DNA of 64,000 bases from Nitrosospira sp. Nl5 (GTDB lineage Bacteria; Pseudomonadota; Gammaproteobacteria; Burkholderiales; Nitrosomonadaceae), in assembly GCF_900102495.1 (NCBI RefSeq), contig NZ_FMVQ01000015.1:1-64000 (forward strand), given 5' to 3'. Positions 37,725-46,116 of the stretch are shown one piece after another. Numbering within the stretch: position 1 is the stretch's first letter; every line of letters begins with the position of its first letter. Made by a program: the position numbers and the translations under genes. The notes beneath the pieces are model-generated. The model worked only from the letters and a program-made list of their open reading frames with translations, ran no database searches and was not told where the DNA came from.

Positions 37725-39290
37725 ATGAAAACGATCTATCGAATTTATCCGGCGGTGGGAATCGCGCGCATAGGAAACAGCGAGACCGGCTATATCCTTG
37801 GCTCCGAGTCTGCGGGAATGATTCCTGAAGGACCATACCGTGACAACTCCTCGCCCGGAAAAATAAAGCCGCAAGCAGTTCGATTCCGGATTTATAAGTT
37901 TATTCGCGATGAATTCGGCAAAGAGACGTTCGACAGCGAGATTGTGCTGGATGAGAAGACTAAAATCACGTGGAGCGTGCATCTCGTCAATAGTAAAGCA
38001 GCAGGAGGGAATTTCCCGCCCGGGGGACTATCTGCTTCCCCCCGAAACGCCGAGTACGATAGGGCGGGATTGGTCGTGGACGCTTCGTTGCAATCAATAT
38101 CCGGAAAGAACCAGATTATTGGTCCCCTGGTAGGGGAAATCAACTTCATAAAGAACGGCAATGTTGAAGGCAGTGCAAAGGTTACGCTTGGACGGATCCT
38201 GACCGACGAAGAGGGACGTCTGATTGTCGTCGGCGGCCCAGGTAAGTCTGGCTCTCCTATTGACCGCGGTCTCGACAATTTTGCCAACAATGATGGCTGG
38301 TATGATGGGGTTGCCGACGGTCCGGTCACTGCCGTCGTAGAGGTCGAGGGTGAAGCGCCTGGCAATGCGGAGGGGGGCGCATGGGTCGTAGTCGCTCCGC
38401 CATCGTATGCTCCTGGCATTGAAAACGTAACCACCTGGTATGACCAGGCTCTGAATGTTGCCGTAAGAAATTTCTCCCCGCATCTTATAAAAGATGTGCC
38501 ATCATTCACACGCGATATCTACCCTATCCTGAAGCGTGTCGTCATGATTCATTGGGTGACCGAGCAGAGAAACCGCCATCATGGCGCCGCCGGCAATTTT
38601 TTGAATCCCGCCCGGCTGAGCAAGCTGGCAGACAAGACAGAGAGTGGAAGATCCGCACGTGAAACGGTTCTGAAGTGGTTGACGAAGCCCAATACATATG
38701 TCGACCCTAATACTCCCCCGCCTCAACTTCCACCCGCTATGCCAAAAGTGAATAGCGGCGTGGACCCTGACAATCCCGAACGAGGCGAGTACACCGCGTT
38801 AACCGAGTATCAGTACACAATGATGGAAAAATGGTCGCGGGGCGACTTCGAAGCCGACTGGATCGGCGAGCCGGCACCCATCCCGTTCGATGATTTGCCG
38901 CCGGGCCAAAGGCCCGATGCCCTGACTCGAGCGTCATTGGAAGGTTGCATCGGCGCGCCCTTTTTTCCCGGCATCGAGGTGACATATGTCATCGCGCAGG
39001 CTGCAACCTACGAAGCACCGTTTCGGATTAAACATACCCTTCCACCCGGTTTCTTGACCGAGCGCATGGCACTGCCCTGGCAGGCCGACTTTCTGGCTTG
39101 CGGCGAACTGTGGTGGCCGGCTCAGCGTCCTGTCGATGTCGTTACCGCCTCTGGGGAGATTCAGTCCTTTTCGCGAGGCATACAGGACTACGGTGATATG
39201 GTTCGATGGTGGACAGAGCTTGGCTTTGTCGTGAAGAAAGGGGAGAAATTCGTTGAGGATGAACGAAACTCCATAGACGGCCAATCTTGA
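37725..39290 (+). CDS. LodA/GoxA-family CTQ-dependent amino acid oxidase
   Basis: The 521-residue protein has the family start (IYRIYPAVGIARIGNS) and the C-terminal catalytic part of LodA (L-lysine epsilon-oxidase) and GoxA (glycine oxidase). These enzymes build a cysteine tryptophylquinone cofactor and release ammonia, H2O2 and an aldehyde or oxo acid. Candidate cofactor residues are Cys408 (SLEGCIGAPFFPGIE) and Trp463/464 (CGELWWPAQRP). No signal peptide is seen. Maturation in known systems needs the flavoprotein LodB, and no lodB-like gene is nearby. Substrate cannot be assigned. Start ATG has GGAG about 9 nt upstream. Confidence 0.85.
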   Translation: MKTIYRIYPAVGIARIGNSETGYILGSESAGMIPEGPYRDNSSPGKIKPQAVRFRIYKFIRDEFGKETFDSEIVLDEKTKITWSVHLVNSKAAGGNFPPGGLSASPRNAEYDRAGLVVDASLQSISGKNQIIGPLVGEINFIKNGNVEGSAKVTLGRILTDEEGRLIVVGGPGKSGSPIDRGLDNFANNDGWYDGVADGPVTAVVEVEGEAPGNAEGGAWVVVAPPSYAPGIENVTTWYDQALNVAVRNFSPHLIKDVPSFTRDIYPILKRVVMIHWVTEQRNRHHGAAGNFLNPARLSKLADKTESGRSARETVLKWLTKPNTYVDPNTPPPQLPPAMPKVNSGVDPDNPERGEYTALTEYQYTMMEKWSRGDFEADWIGEPAPIPFDDLPPGQRPDALTRASLEGCIGAPFFPGIEVTYVIAQAATYEAPFRIKHTLPPGFLTERMALPWQADFLACGELWWPAQRPVDVVTASGEIQSFSRGIQDYGDMVRWWTELGFVVKKGEKFVEDERNSIDGQS

Positions 39291-39333
39291 AGATTTGCGG
39301 AAGCGCCGGATATGCTGTGTACTGGTATGAAAA

Positions 39334-40695
39334 TCAGCTTTGTGGCTGCTTGAAAACGGAAGGATCGAGCTGGTATCTTTGAAGCAGTTTGTAGAATTCG
39401 GTTCGGTTGCGTTTGGCCAAGCGCGCGGCCTGTGTCACGTTGCCTCCCGTGATTTTCAGCACGCGAACCAGGTAATCTCTTTCGAAACTCTTGCGCGCAT
39501 CCTCGAAAGAAACAAGTTGCTCCTCTTCCTTGTGCATCGCGTCGTACACCAATGCCGGCGAAATCAGGGGGGCCGTGCTCAAGGCCACGCATTGCTCGAC
39601 AACATTCATGAGTTGCCTCACGTTGCCTGGCCATGAAGCGCTTACCATCATTTCCATGGCTTCGGGAGAGAATCCGTTAATGTTTTTGTTGTACTTCGCA
39701 GAAAATAAATTAAGAAAATAATTCGTCAGCAGGGGAATATCCTCACGCCGCTGCGATAAGACCGGTATTGTTAACGCCACGACGTCCAGCCGGTAATAAA
39801 GGTCCTCACGAAAGGTACCGGTAGCGATTTCAGCCTTGAGATCACGATGCGTTGCGGAAATAATACGGACGTTCACCGGAATCGACTGTGTCGATCCAAC
39901 TGGACGCGCTTGCCTTTCCTGGAGAACGCGCAATAATTTGACTTGGAGCAAAAGCGGCATATCGCCGATTTCATCGAGAAACAGCGTTCCTCCCTCCGCC
40001 AATTGCAGCAAGCCCTTGTGATCCCGGACAGCGCCCGTGAAGGCTCCTTTGATGTGTCCGAACAACTCGGATTCCAGTAATTGTTCCGGGATCGCCGCGC
40101 AATTGATCGCAACAAATGGATGGTGACGACGTTTGGATGCCTCATGTATGGCATGAGCAAACAACTCCTTGCCAACACCGCTTTCGCCGTAAATCAATAC
40201 GCTTGCATCCCCTTCCGCTACCAGCCTGGCCTTGGTAAGAAGGTCCTCCATTACGGCACTTTGCGTGATAATGCCTTTGCGCCAGGACGCTTGTGATATC
40301 TCATTCTGGCCCGCCCCCGCAGGGACAAACCTGAGAGCCTGGCTAATGTTGGCCAGCAGCGTCTTGCTATCAAAAGGCTTGGCCAGATAGCCGAATACGC
40401 CTCGCTGAACAGCCGCAACCGCGTCCGGGATGGTGCCATGCGCTGTCAGAATTATCACTGGCAACGTCGGCAGCGTGCGGTGAATATGCTCGAATAACGC
40501 CATGCCATCCATGCCGCTCATCTGCATATCGCTGATCACCAATTGGGGACGCGATACATCCAGGTAATTAAGCGCCGCCTCGGCGCTTTGTACAGTATCC
40601 GCCTTGTAGCCGGCAGCGGTAAGGCGAATCATAAGTAATTCAAGCAGATCCGTATCGTCGTCGACAATGAGTATTTTTGGGCTGGAGTCAGGCAT
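39334..40695 (-). CDS. Sigma-54-dependent response regulator (GlrR/QseF type)
   Basis: NtrC-family activator of 453 residues: receiver (1-125; LIVDDDTD, phosphoacceptor Asp56 in VISDMQMSGMDG), AAA+ domain with Walker A GESGVGKE, the sigma-54 contact motif GAFTGA and Walker B GGTLFLDEIGD, and a C-terminal Fis-type helix-turn-helix (VTQAARLAKRNRTEFYKLLQ). It stands downstream of a lipoprotein and a sensor kinase in the order qseE-qseG-qseF (glrK-yfhG-glrR) known from enterobacteria, where it controls envelope/amino-sugar small RNAs. Targets here are unknown. Confidence 0.92.
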   Translation of the reverse strand: MPDSSPKILIVDDDTDLLELLMIRLTAAGYKADTVQSAEAALNYLDVSRPQLVISDMQMSGMDGMALFEHIHRTLPTLPVIILTAHGTIPDAVAAVQRGVFGYLAKPFDSKTLLANISQALRFVPAGAGQNEISQASWRKGIITQSAVMEDLLTKARLVAEGDASVLIYGESGVGKELFAHAIHEASKRRHHPFVAINCAAIPEQLLESELFGHIKGAFTGAVRDHKGLLQLAEGGTLFLDEIGDMPLLLQVKLLRVLQERQARPVGSTQSIPVNVRIISATHRDLKAEIATGTFREDLYYRLDVVALTIPVLSQRREDIPLLTNYFLNLFSAKYNKNINGFSPEAMEMMVSASWPGNVRQLMNVVEQCVALSTAPLISPALVYDAMHKEEEQLVSFEDARKSFERDYLVRVLKITGGNVTQAARLAKRNRTEFYKLLQRYQLDPSVFKQPQS

Positions 40696-40706
40696 TTTTT
40701 TAGGGT

Positions 40707-41252
40707 CTAGAGTTCTCTAAGAATAAGATTTTTTTCCATGCTTTTAATGGCTTCAATCTGATTCTGCAGGGTCTCCACGCGCTTTTGCTCCTCTTTCAAT
40801 TTTTGTGATAACTCATCAGTAGTTTGGTTTAGCCGTTGTTGCTCCGTAAGCAGGGCCGCTAACAGGTTTCTGAAACTTTGCAAACCCGTGGTGGGCTTCG
40901 CATCGCGCGGCCACTCGTTAAGCAGATAAAGTGCCGAAGTGATGTCGCGGAAAGAGGTATTGGGCAAGATAAGAAGCAATACCAGCCGTGCCCTGTTTGC
41001 ATCGCTCTTGTTCTGTACGAAATTCTGTTTTACCTTGTCGTACACACGGCCGAGTTCTGCTGCCGGCTGCTTTCGCAAGGCGTCGTAATATTGCATTATA
41101 TCTTCCATTTGTCCGGTCAAGATCAAATCGGCGGGCAGTACGGATGGTGATGGTGCCACAGGCGTCTGAACTTCGGGAACGGTTGAGCAGGCAGTCAGCA
41201 ACGCGAGCATCGCCACAGCCAGAATCCGCAATATCTCACGCCCGTAGATCAT
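40707..41252 (-). CDS. QseG-like outer-membrane lipoprotein
   Basis: A 181-residue lipoprotein with lipobox LLTAC (Cys about 22), a helical body (ADLILTGQMEDIMQYYDALR, LVLLLILPNTSFRDITSAL) and a C-terminal coiled coil (LSQKLKEEQKRVETLQNQIE). Size, helix pattern and position between the kinase and the sigma-54 regulator match QseG/YfhG, which in enterobacteria interacts with the kinase periplasmic domain. Its ATG (41252) overlaps the kinase stop by 4 bp (ATGA), and the regulator follows after 11 bp, so the three genes form one operon. Confidence 0.75.
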   Translation of the reverse strand: MIYGREILRILAVAMLALLTACSTVPEVQTPVAPSPSVLPADLILTGQMEDIMQYYDALRKQPAAELGRVYDKVKQNFVQNKSDANRARLVLLLILPNTSFRDITSALYLLNEWPRDAKPTTGLQSFRNLLAALLTEQQRLNQTTDELSQKLKEEQKRVETLQNQIEAIKSMEKNLILREL

Positions 41253-42754
41253 GAGGATCCCTCAGGATCACGAATGGGTATGGTAACGCGGAAATGGGCG
41301 CCATTACCGGTGTGCTGCACAAGCTCCATATTACCGCCGTGCGCGAGCGCGTACTCACGGGCAATGGATAACCCCAGACCAGTTCCCCTGACGTGGCTGT
41401 CGAGTACGCGCCGTCCCTGATAAAAGGGCTCGAATACTTTTTCACGATCCGCCTCATCAACGCCGGAGCCGGCATCCAGAATATCGAGCTGAACTATTTC
41501 ACCTACCTTGCTCGTCCCGATGCTGATGCAACCACCCGCGGGAGAAAATTTCACCGCATTCGATAACAGATTATCCACAATAATTTTTATTTTTTGTTCG
41601 TCGCAATCAATTATCAGTTCGGGACAAGATAGCTCAATTCTCAGGCCTTTGCTCATGATCATCAGATTCTGATCCTGTAACACGGCATCCAGAATTTTCG
41701 CCAAGTTCGCCTGATGTTTTACCAAGGCGGCTTTCTCAGTCTGAAGAGCGCTGTAACTTAACAGATCTTCGATGCGCCGCTGCAATTGTACGCTGTTGCT
41801 ATGCAGGATATTTGCGATACGCTGTTGCTCCGCGGTCAATTCTCCCGTTACGCCTTCCGCGAGCAAATCCGCACCTTCGCGCATTGCGGTAAGAGGCGTC
41901 TTGAGCTCATGAGAAACGTGTTGCAGAAACCGGGTTTTCTGCTCTTCCAGTTTCAGCAGGCGGCGGCGCATCCAGTCCAACCGTTCGCCGAGATAGATCA
42001 AATCCTGGGGGCCGTCGACGCGTATTGCTTTGGATAGCTCTCCCTGCCCCATATTGCGAATGGCCTCATCAATCTGACGAATGGGACGCGCAATCCGCAC
42101 AGAAAAAACGAATGCAAGCAGAATTGCAAACGGAATCAGGGCGAGTAATTGCCATCCGACGGTAGAACGGGCATACCCGGCCATATCCTGCATTTCACCC
42201 ACTTCACGCTCAATCAACGCATAACCAACCGCAGAAAAGGTTCGCGCTGAATCGCGCAACGGAACGAAATTACCAATCACATCGCGCAGATCTTCCGGGG
42301 ATTGCTGTATAGCGGAGACCTTACCGAAAATAGAAGATTCCAGAGACAGCAGTTGCTCCAGCAATTTTTTCTGTTCAGTGTGTGAGGAAAGTTCGAAGAG
42401 GCTTGCTGCGGTACTCTCGAATTTTTGATGCGCCCGAAAATAATTTTCGAGGAGGGACGTATCCCCAAGGATATGCGTTTGCCGCACAGCACGCTCCATC
42501 GTCGCAATCTCATCAGTCAGCAGCCTGCTGCCATGCGCAATCTGGGCCGCCTGATAGACCGCTCTACGGCTCTGATCCGCCAACCGGTCAATGGAGAAAG
42601 CGCTGTTGATTAGCGCAACGATAAGCGGCAAGCCCACAAGTGCGAACCCGAGCAGAATCAATTTCAGAAAGGATTTAGGCTTGCGCTGAAACCGTGACCA
42701 AGACGCGGCGCCAACTCCACTTTCCTGCCTTGCGGCCTCCCCGCGAGCAATCAT
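41249..42754 (-). CDS. Sensor histidine kinase (QseE/GlrK type)
   Basis: Membrane kinase of 501 residues: TM1 (29-51), an all-helical periplasmic sensor (52-198), TM2 (201-219), HAMP (220-272), HisKA with FLQHVSHELKTPLTA (His282), and HATPase with DNLLSNAVKFS, LDAGSGVDE and RGTGLGLSIAREYA. Domain layout and the following QseG- and QseF-like genes identify it as the GlrK/QseE orthologue. The signal it senses in this organism is unknown. Confidence 0.9.
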   Translation of the reverse strand: MIARGEAARQESGVGAASWSRFQRKPKSFLKLILLGFALVGLPLIVALINSAFSIDRLADQSRRAVYQAAQIAHGSRLLTDEIATMERAVRQTHILGDTSLLENYFRAHQKFESTAASLFELSSHTEQKKLLEQLLSLESSIFGKVSAIQQSPEDLRDVIGNFVPLRDSARTFSAVGYALIEREVGEMQDMAGYARSTVGWQLLALIPFAILLAFVFSVRIARPIRQIDEAIRNMGQGELSKAIRVDGPQDLIYLGERLDWMRRRLLKLEEQKTRFLQHVSHELKTPLTAMREGADLLAEGVTGELTAEQQRIANILHSNSVQLQRRIEDLLSYSALQTEKAALVKHQANLAKILDAVLQDQNLMIMSKGLRIELSCPELIIDCDEQKIKIIVDNLLSNAVKFSPAGGCISIGTSKVGEIVQLDILDAGSGVDEADREKVFEPFYQGRRVLDSHVRGTGLGLSIAREYALAHGGNMELVQHTGNGAHFRVTIPIRDPEGSS

Positions 42755-42980
42755 CCTTATCCTTTGATTATGGCCGGTACTCGAATTGATATATGGTAAC
42801 GATACAAATCAGCGGATACGACAGTCCCCCATAAAACTGCATTTGTCCATTAGCACCTGTCCTAACGTTCAAGGGCCCATTCAGGTTCAGGAGCGTTCAA
42901 AAAATCGGGGAACTGTTTAATGTATGTAAACTGCCAGGCCGATGCATATCACCCTGCCTGAATTGTGCAACCGCGTTTTC

Positions 42981-43409
42981 TTAATTTCCACTTCTCTCAT
43001 CCTTTTGCTGGGAGTGAGCGCCGTCCCGAATGTTCGCATTGGCTGGCGAGATATATGGCTTGCAATAATGCTTGGATGGAAATTCGTTGTTGCGGCGCGA
43101 ATTCACAATAACATCGCCACCGTTTTTTACACACTCCCTCATCGAATTATTCAGGCTTGCGTAATGCTTGCTGGGCTCTGTATTCTTTGAAACCGGCGCC
43201 ACGTTCTCCCTGATTTTTAAACACGTTTCCGCCTCATCCGGAGCCGGAGGAATATTTTCCGTGGGTGGTAGCGCGCATAACTTGCAAGGATTTCCCGGAC
43301 ACAGGCATCCGCTACATTCCGCCTGTGCGGCGATTGCGGGCAGGCTTAACAGCAACGCAAGAAAAAGCGGAGCGATCAGACGTAAGACACTGATTGGATG
43401 CGCACTCAT
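42981..43409 (-). CDS. Small secreted Cys-rich protein, unrecognised
   Basis: A 142-residue exported protein. Signal peptide MSAHPISVLRLIAPLFLALL... is cut near IAAQA (about 28). A compact cluster CSGCLCPGNPCKLC (six Cys within 14 residues) follows, then a polar tail with two more Cys (CLKIRENV, MRECVKNGG, HYCKP). ATG 43409 has AAGGAAG about 7 nt upstream and replaces an open extension to 43544. The Cys cluster suggests disulfide-rich or metal-binding structure, but no family is recognised. Confidence 0.65.
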   Translation of the reverse strand: MSAHPISVLRLIAPLFLALLLSLPAIAAQAECSGCLCPGNPCKLCALPPTENIPPAPDEAETCLKIRENVAPVSKNTEPSKHYASLNNSMRECVKNGGDVIVNSRRNNEFPSKHYCKPYISPANANIRDGAHSQQKDERSGN

Positions 43410-43527
43410 AACCACTTCCTTTTTTAGTTTACTGCGGATGACACTATTAATCCGGCAGAACGGATAATACAACGTCATACCAAGGCAGTCATATCCATTG
43501 GCCGCCAAGTACGCCATTATTGATTTG

Positions 43528-43542
43528 GACCGGATTCCGGTC
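43528..43542. repeat. Near-perfect CCGG palindrome (REP-like)
   Basis: GACCGGA, one base, then TCCGGTC, in the intergenic region between the Cys-rich protein gene and arsC. It shares the CCGG...TCAAG flavour of the palindrome cluster at 5.4 kb, so may be a degenerate copy of the same extragenic repeat family. Confidence 0.4.
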
Positions 43543-43702
43543 AAGTCCGAATGGCGAAATCCATAATATTTTCTCGCTGGATCAATAGCAGATCTTCCAC
43601 AGACTCATGCCATTTTTCACATCTCACATAGCCAGCGGAAAGCTGAATCCACCTCATCCGCAAGCAATCCGTCGGATTTGATTTTTCGCAGTCCGGCAGG
43701 TG

Positions 43703-44056
43703 CTATAACAGCTTCATTACATTCTCCGGCGGCCGGCACAATACGGCCTCGTCACCGCGCACGACAATCGGCCGTTGAATCAGGTCCGGATTGTTCACCA
43801 TAATCTTTAGCAATTCTTCATCCGATAGCTGCTGCTCGGCAAGTTTGAGACTGCGCGCCATGGGTTCATCGTTACGCAGCACATCGCGTATTGGCAAACC
43901 CAGCTTCTCAATCAGCTCACGCAACTGCTCGACGGTCAAAGGCATGTCGTAATAATTGACGGAATCGAACTCTTGCCCGCTATCTTTAAGAAGGGCGAGC
44001 GTAGCCCTGCATTTGCTGCACGTCGGCTTTTGATAAACGATAATTTTTTTACTCAT
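43703..44056 (-). CDS. arsC: ArsC/YfgD-family arsenate reductase-like protein
   Basis: Glutaredoxin-coupled thioredoxin-fold protein of 117 residues with the ArsC N-terminal motif VYQKPTCSKCRATLALL (catalytic Cys13), IEKLGLPIRDVLR, and the closing LIQRPIVVRGDEAVLCRPPE with the substrate-binding Arg. A second Cys (Cys16) gives CxxC, which many YfgD-type members have. Arsenate reduction is the family activity, but no other ars genes are near, so a stand-alone housekeeping role is possible. Lies 74 bp after the ybaL-like gene, same strand. Confidence 0.85.
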   Translation of the reverse strand: MSKKIIVYQKPTCSKCRATLALLKDSGQEFDSVNYYDMPLTVEQLRELIEKLGLPIRDVLRNDEPMARSLKLAEQQLSDEELLKIMVNNPDLIQRPIVVRGDEAVLCRPPENVMKLL

Positions 44057-44130
44057 GACTTTTCTCCTATCGATACCCCCGGGTCCTGGTCAAGCCATAC
44101 ATAATTGATAAGAACAGCTTGTCCTTAGCC

Positions 44131-45837
44131 TTATTCCTTGGCAGTCGAATTTCTCAATACATGGCGCGTCATGCTGAGCGCCAGTTCGTGCTCGCCCACA
44201 AACACCATGCCCCCGCTCTCTTTTCTTAGCAGATCTGCCTCTTCTTCATTATGCGTACGCACAATAATCTCGATCGGGGGATTAAGCATGCGCGCGGTTT
44301 CAATCATCCGGCGAGCGCGTAGCGTATCGGGGACCGCGATAACCAGCATAGTGGCCCGCGCGATATGCGCCTGTATCAGCACAGCCGGTTCGGCGGCATC
44401 TCCCGCTACGGCATGAATTCCCCGCTTGCGCAATCCCTCCACCATCTCGCGGTTCTGTTCGGCCACAACCAGCGCCATCCCCTGCCGGCTCAGAGCTTCG
44501 CCAATGAGGCGGCCGACACGGCCATAGCCGACAAGCACGACGTGGCTCGTCACATAACTTGACGCGACCGTCATTGGCAGTTCCGCGAGTGGATCGTCGG
44601 TGCGCTCTAGGATGCGAGCAAGATTGGAGCGGGAGCGTATCCAGGCCTGCACTGGTTCGATCACCTGAAACACCAGGGGATTGAGCGTAATCGAGATGAA
44701 CGCTCCCGCCAGTATAAGGCTCTGGGCTTCGACCGGCAGAAGTCCGAGAGAAACACCAAGCGCTGCAAGGATGAACGAGAACTCGCCGATTTGCGCCAGA
44801 CTTGCGGACACGGTCAGTGCCGTATTGAGAGGATAGCGAAAAGCCAGTACCAGAAGAAACGCAGCCAGCGATTTGCCAACGATAATAATCGCTATGGTGG
44901 AGAGAACCCGGAGCGGCTGGTCTATCAGGACGTTGGGGTCGAACAGCATCCCTACCGAGACAAAGAACAAAACCGAAAAAGCGTCCCGGAGGGGCAAGGA
45001 TTCCTGGGCAGCCCGATGGCTCAAATCGGACTCTCTCATCACCATGCCGGCAAAAAACGCGCCGAGGGCAAAGGACACGCCGAAGAGCATTGCGGAACCA
45101 TAGGCAATACCTATCGCCACCGCGATCACGCTCAAAATGAAGAGTTCGTTCGAATTGGTGCTGGCAACGTGCCAAAGCAGCCAGGGAAAAACGCGTTTCC
45201 CGACAATCAGCATCAGCGCAATGAAAAACGCAACCTTGCCAAACGTAAGCAGGAGTGGTATTAGCAGATCCGGGTTGGATGCCCCCTCCACAGCGCTGCC
45301 CAAATCGCCTCCAAGCCATCCCGAGAGCGGGGGCAGCAGAACGAGAACCAGAACCATCGCCAGGTCCTCGACTATCAGCCAGCCCACCGCAATTGAACCG
45401 TTAACGGACTTGAGTACGCCGCGCTGCTCCAGCGCCCGCAGGAGCACGACAGTGCTTGCCGTGGAAAGCGCGACGCCAAACACGATGCTCGCACCCAGAC
45501 TCCAACCCCAGGCAATAGCCACTGCGGCGCCCAGAGCCGTCGCCACTGCAATCTGCACGATCGCGCCGGGCAAGGCGATTCGCCGGACCGCCAGCAGATC
45601 GTTCAGTGAGAAGTGCAACCCGACGCCGAACATCAGCAGTATGACGCCAATTTCCGCCAGTTGACTCGACAGCTCCATGTCCGCCACGAAGCCCGGCGTA
45701 TTGGCGCCAAGTATAACGCCGGCAACCAGATAGCCAACCAGCACCGGCAATTTCAGCCGATTGGCGATAAGCCCCATAAGCAGGGCAAGACCGAAACTGA
45801 CGGCAATGGTGGTGATCAGGGTAACACTGTGGGGCAT
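44131..45837 (-). CDS. ybaL: YbaL-type K+:proton antiporter with TrkA-N domain
   Basis: CPA2 antiporter of 568 residues: about 12 membrane segments (residues 5-390) with LKLPVLVGYLVAGVILG and EIGVILLMFGVGLHFS, and a C-terminal RCK/TrkA-N domain from about 425 with the Rossmann motif VVLVGYGRVGRLIG. The combination and the N-terminal sequence match YbaL/KefB-like proteins that bind NAD(H)/AMP and export K+. The C-terminus ends after TrkA-N without a TrkA-C domain. A repeat element lies in the 280 bp upstream. Confidence 0.88.
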   Translation of the reverse strand: MPHSVTLITTIAVSFGLALLMGLIANRLKLPVLVGYLVAGVILGANTPGFVADMELSSQLAEIGVILLMFGVGLHFSLNDLLAVRRIALPGAIVQIAVATALGAAVAIAWGWSLGASIVFGVALSTASTVVLLRALEQRGVLKSVNGSIAVGWLIVEDLAMVLVLVLLPPLSGWLGGDLGSAVEGASNPDLLIPLLLTFGKVAFFIALMLIVGKRVFPWLLWHVASTNSNELFILSVIAVAIGIAYGSAMLFGVSFALGAFFAGMVMRESDLSHRAAQESLPLRDAFSVLFFVSVGMLFDPNVLIDQPLRVLSTIAIIIVGKSLAAFLLVLAFRYPLNTALTVSASLAQIGEFSFILAALGVSLGLLPVEAQSLILAGAFISITLNPLVFQVIEPVQAWIRSRSNLARILERTDDPLAELPMTVASSYVTSHVVLVGYGRVGRLIGEALSRQGMALVVAEQNREMVEGLRKRGIHAVAGDAAEPAVLIQAHIARATMLVIAVPDTLRARRMIETARMLNPPIEIIVRTHNEEEADLLRKESGGMVFVGEHELALSMTRHVLRNSTAKE

Positions 45838-45918
45838 GTGTTTTGCCGCTTAAACAACGTTTAGAGGGTTAATCGATGCGCAGCCGACAGGTCCATCGTG
45901 GATTGCGCAATACCCGTG

Positions 45919-46032
45919 TGCAGGATGGGTGGAGCGAAGCGCAACCCATCAAAACCACTGCGCGATTGCAGTTTGGCGAGGTGTGGGAATAACCAAATGA
46001 TGGGTTCCGTTTTACTCCACCCATCCTACAAA
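45919..46032. mobile_element. MITE-like element with long inverted arms
   Basis: Left arm 45919-45950 and right arm 45999-46030 are inverted repeats of about 32 bp sharing GGATGGGTGGAG and AACCCATC, so each arm can itself fold (GATGGGT with ACCCATC). The middle has no coding capacity. The GGATGGGTGGAG(C)GAAGCG motif is a widely scattered intergenic repeat in Beta- and Gammaproteobacteria. It lies between ybaL and the PEP-CTERM gene. Confidence 0.75.
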
Positions 46033-46116
46033 GCCATATAGAGGCATTTATTGAAATTGAGTTTTCGCAGGTATTTTTTAGTTCCACTATAACGCAAGCG
46101 CTTCTCCCCGCCGTGC

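Noticed and set aside
44300-45319. 339-codon minus-strand open frame inside ybaL
   Set aside because: Same strand, wrong frame of the antiporter gene; Arg/Cys-rich and without hydrophobic or family motifs.
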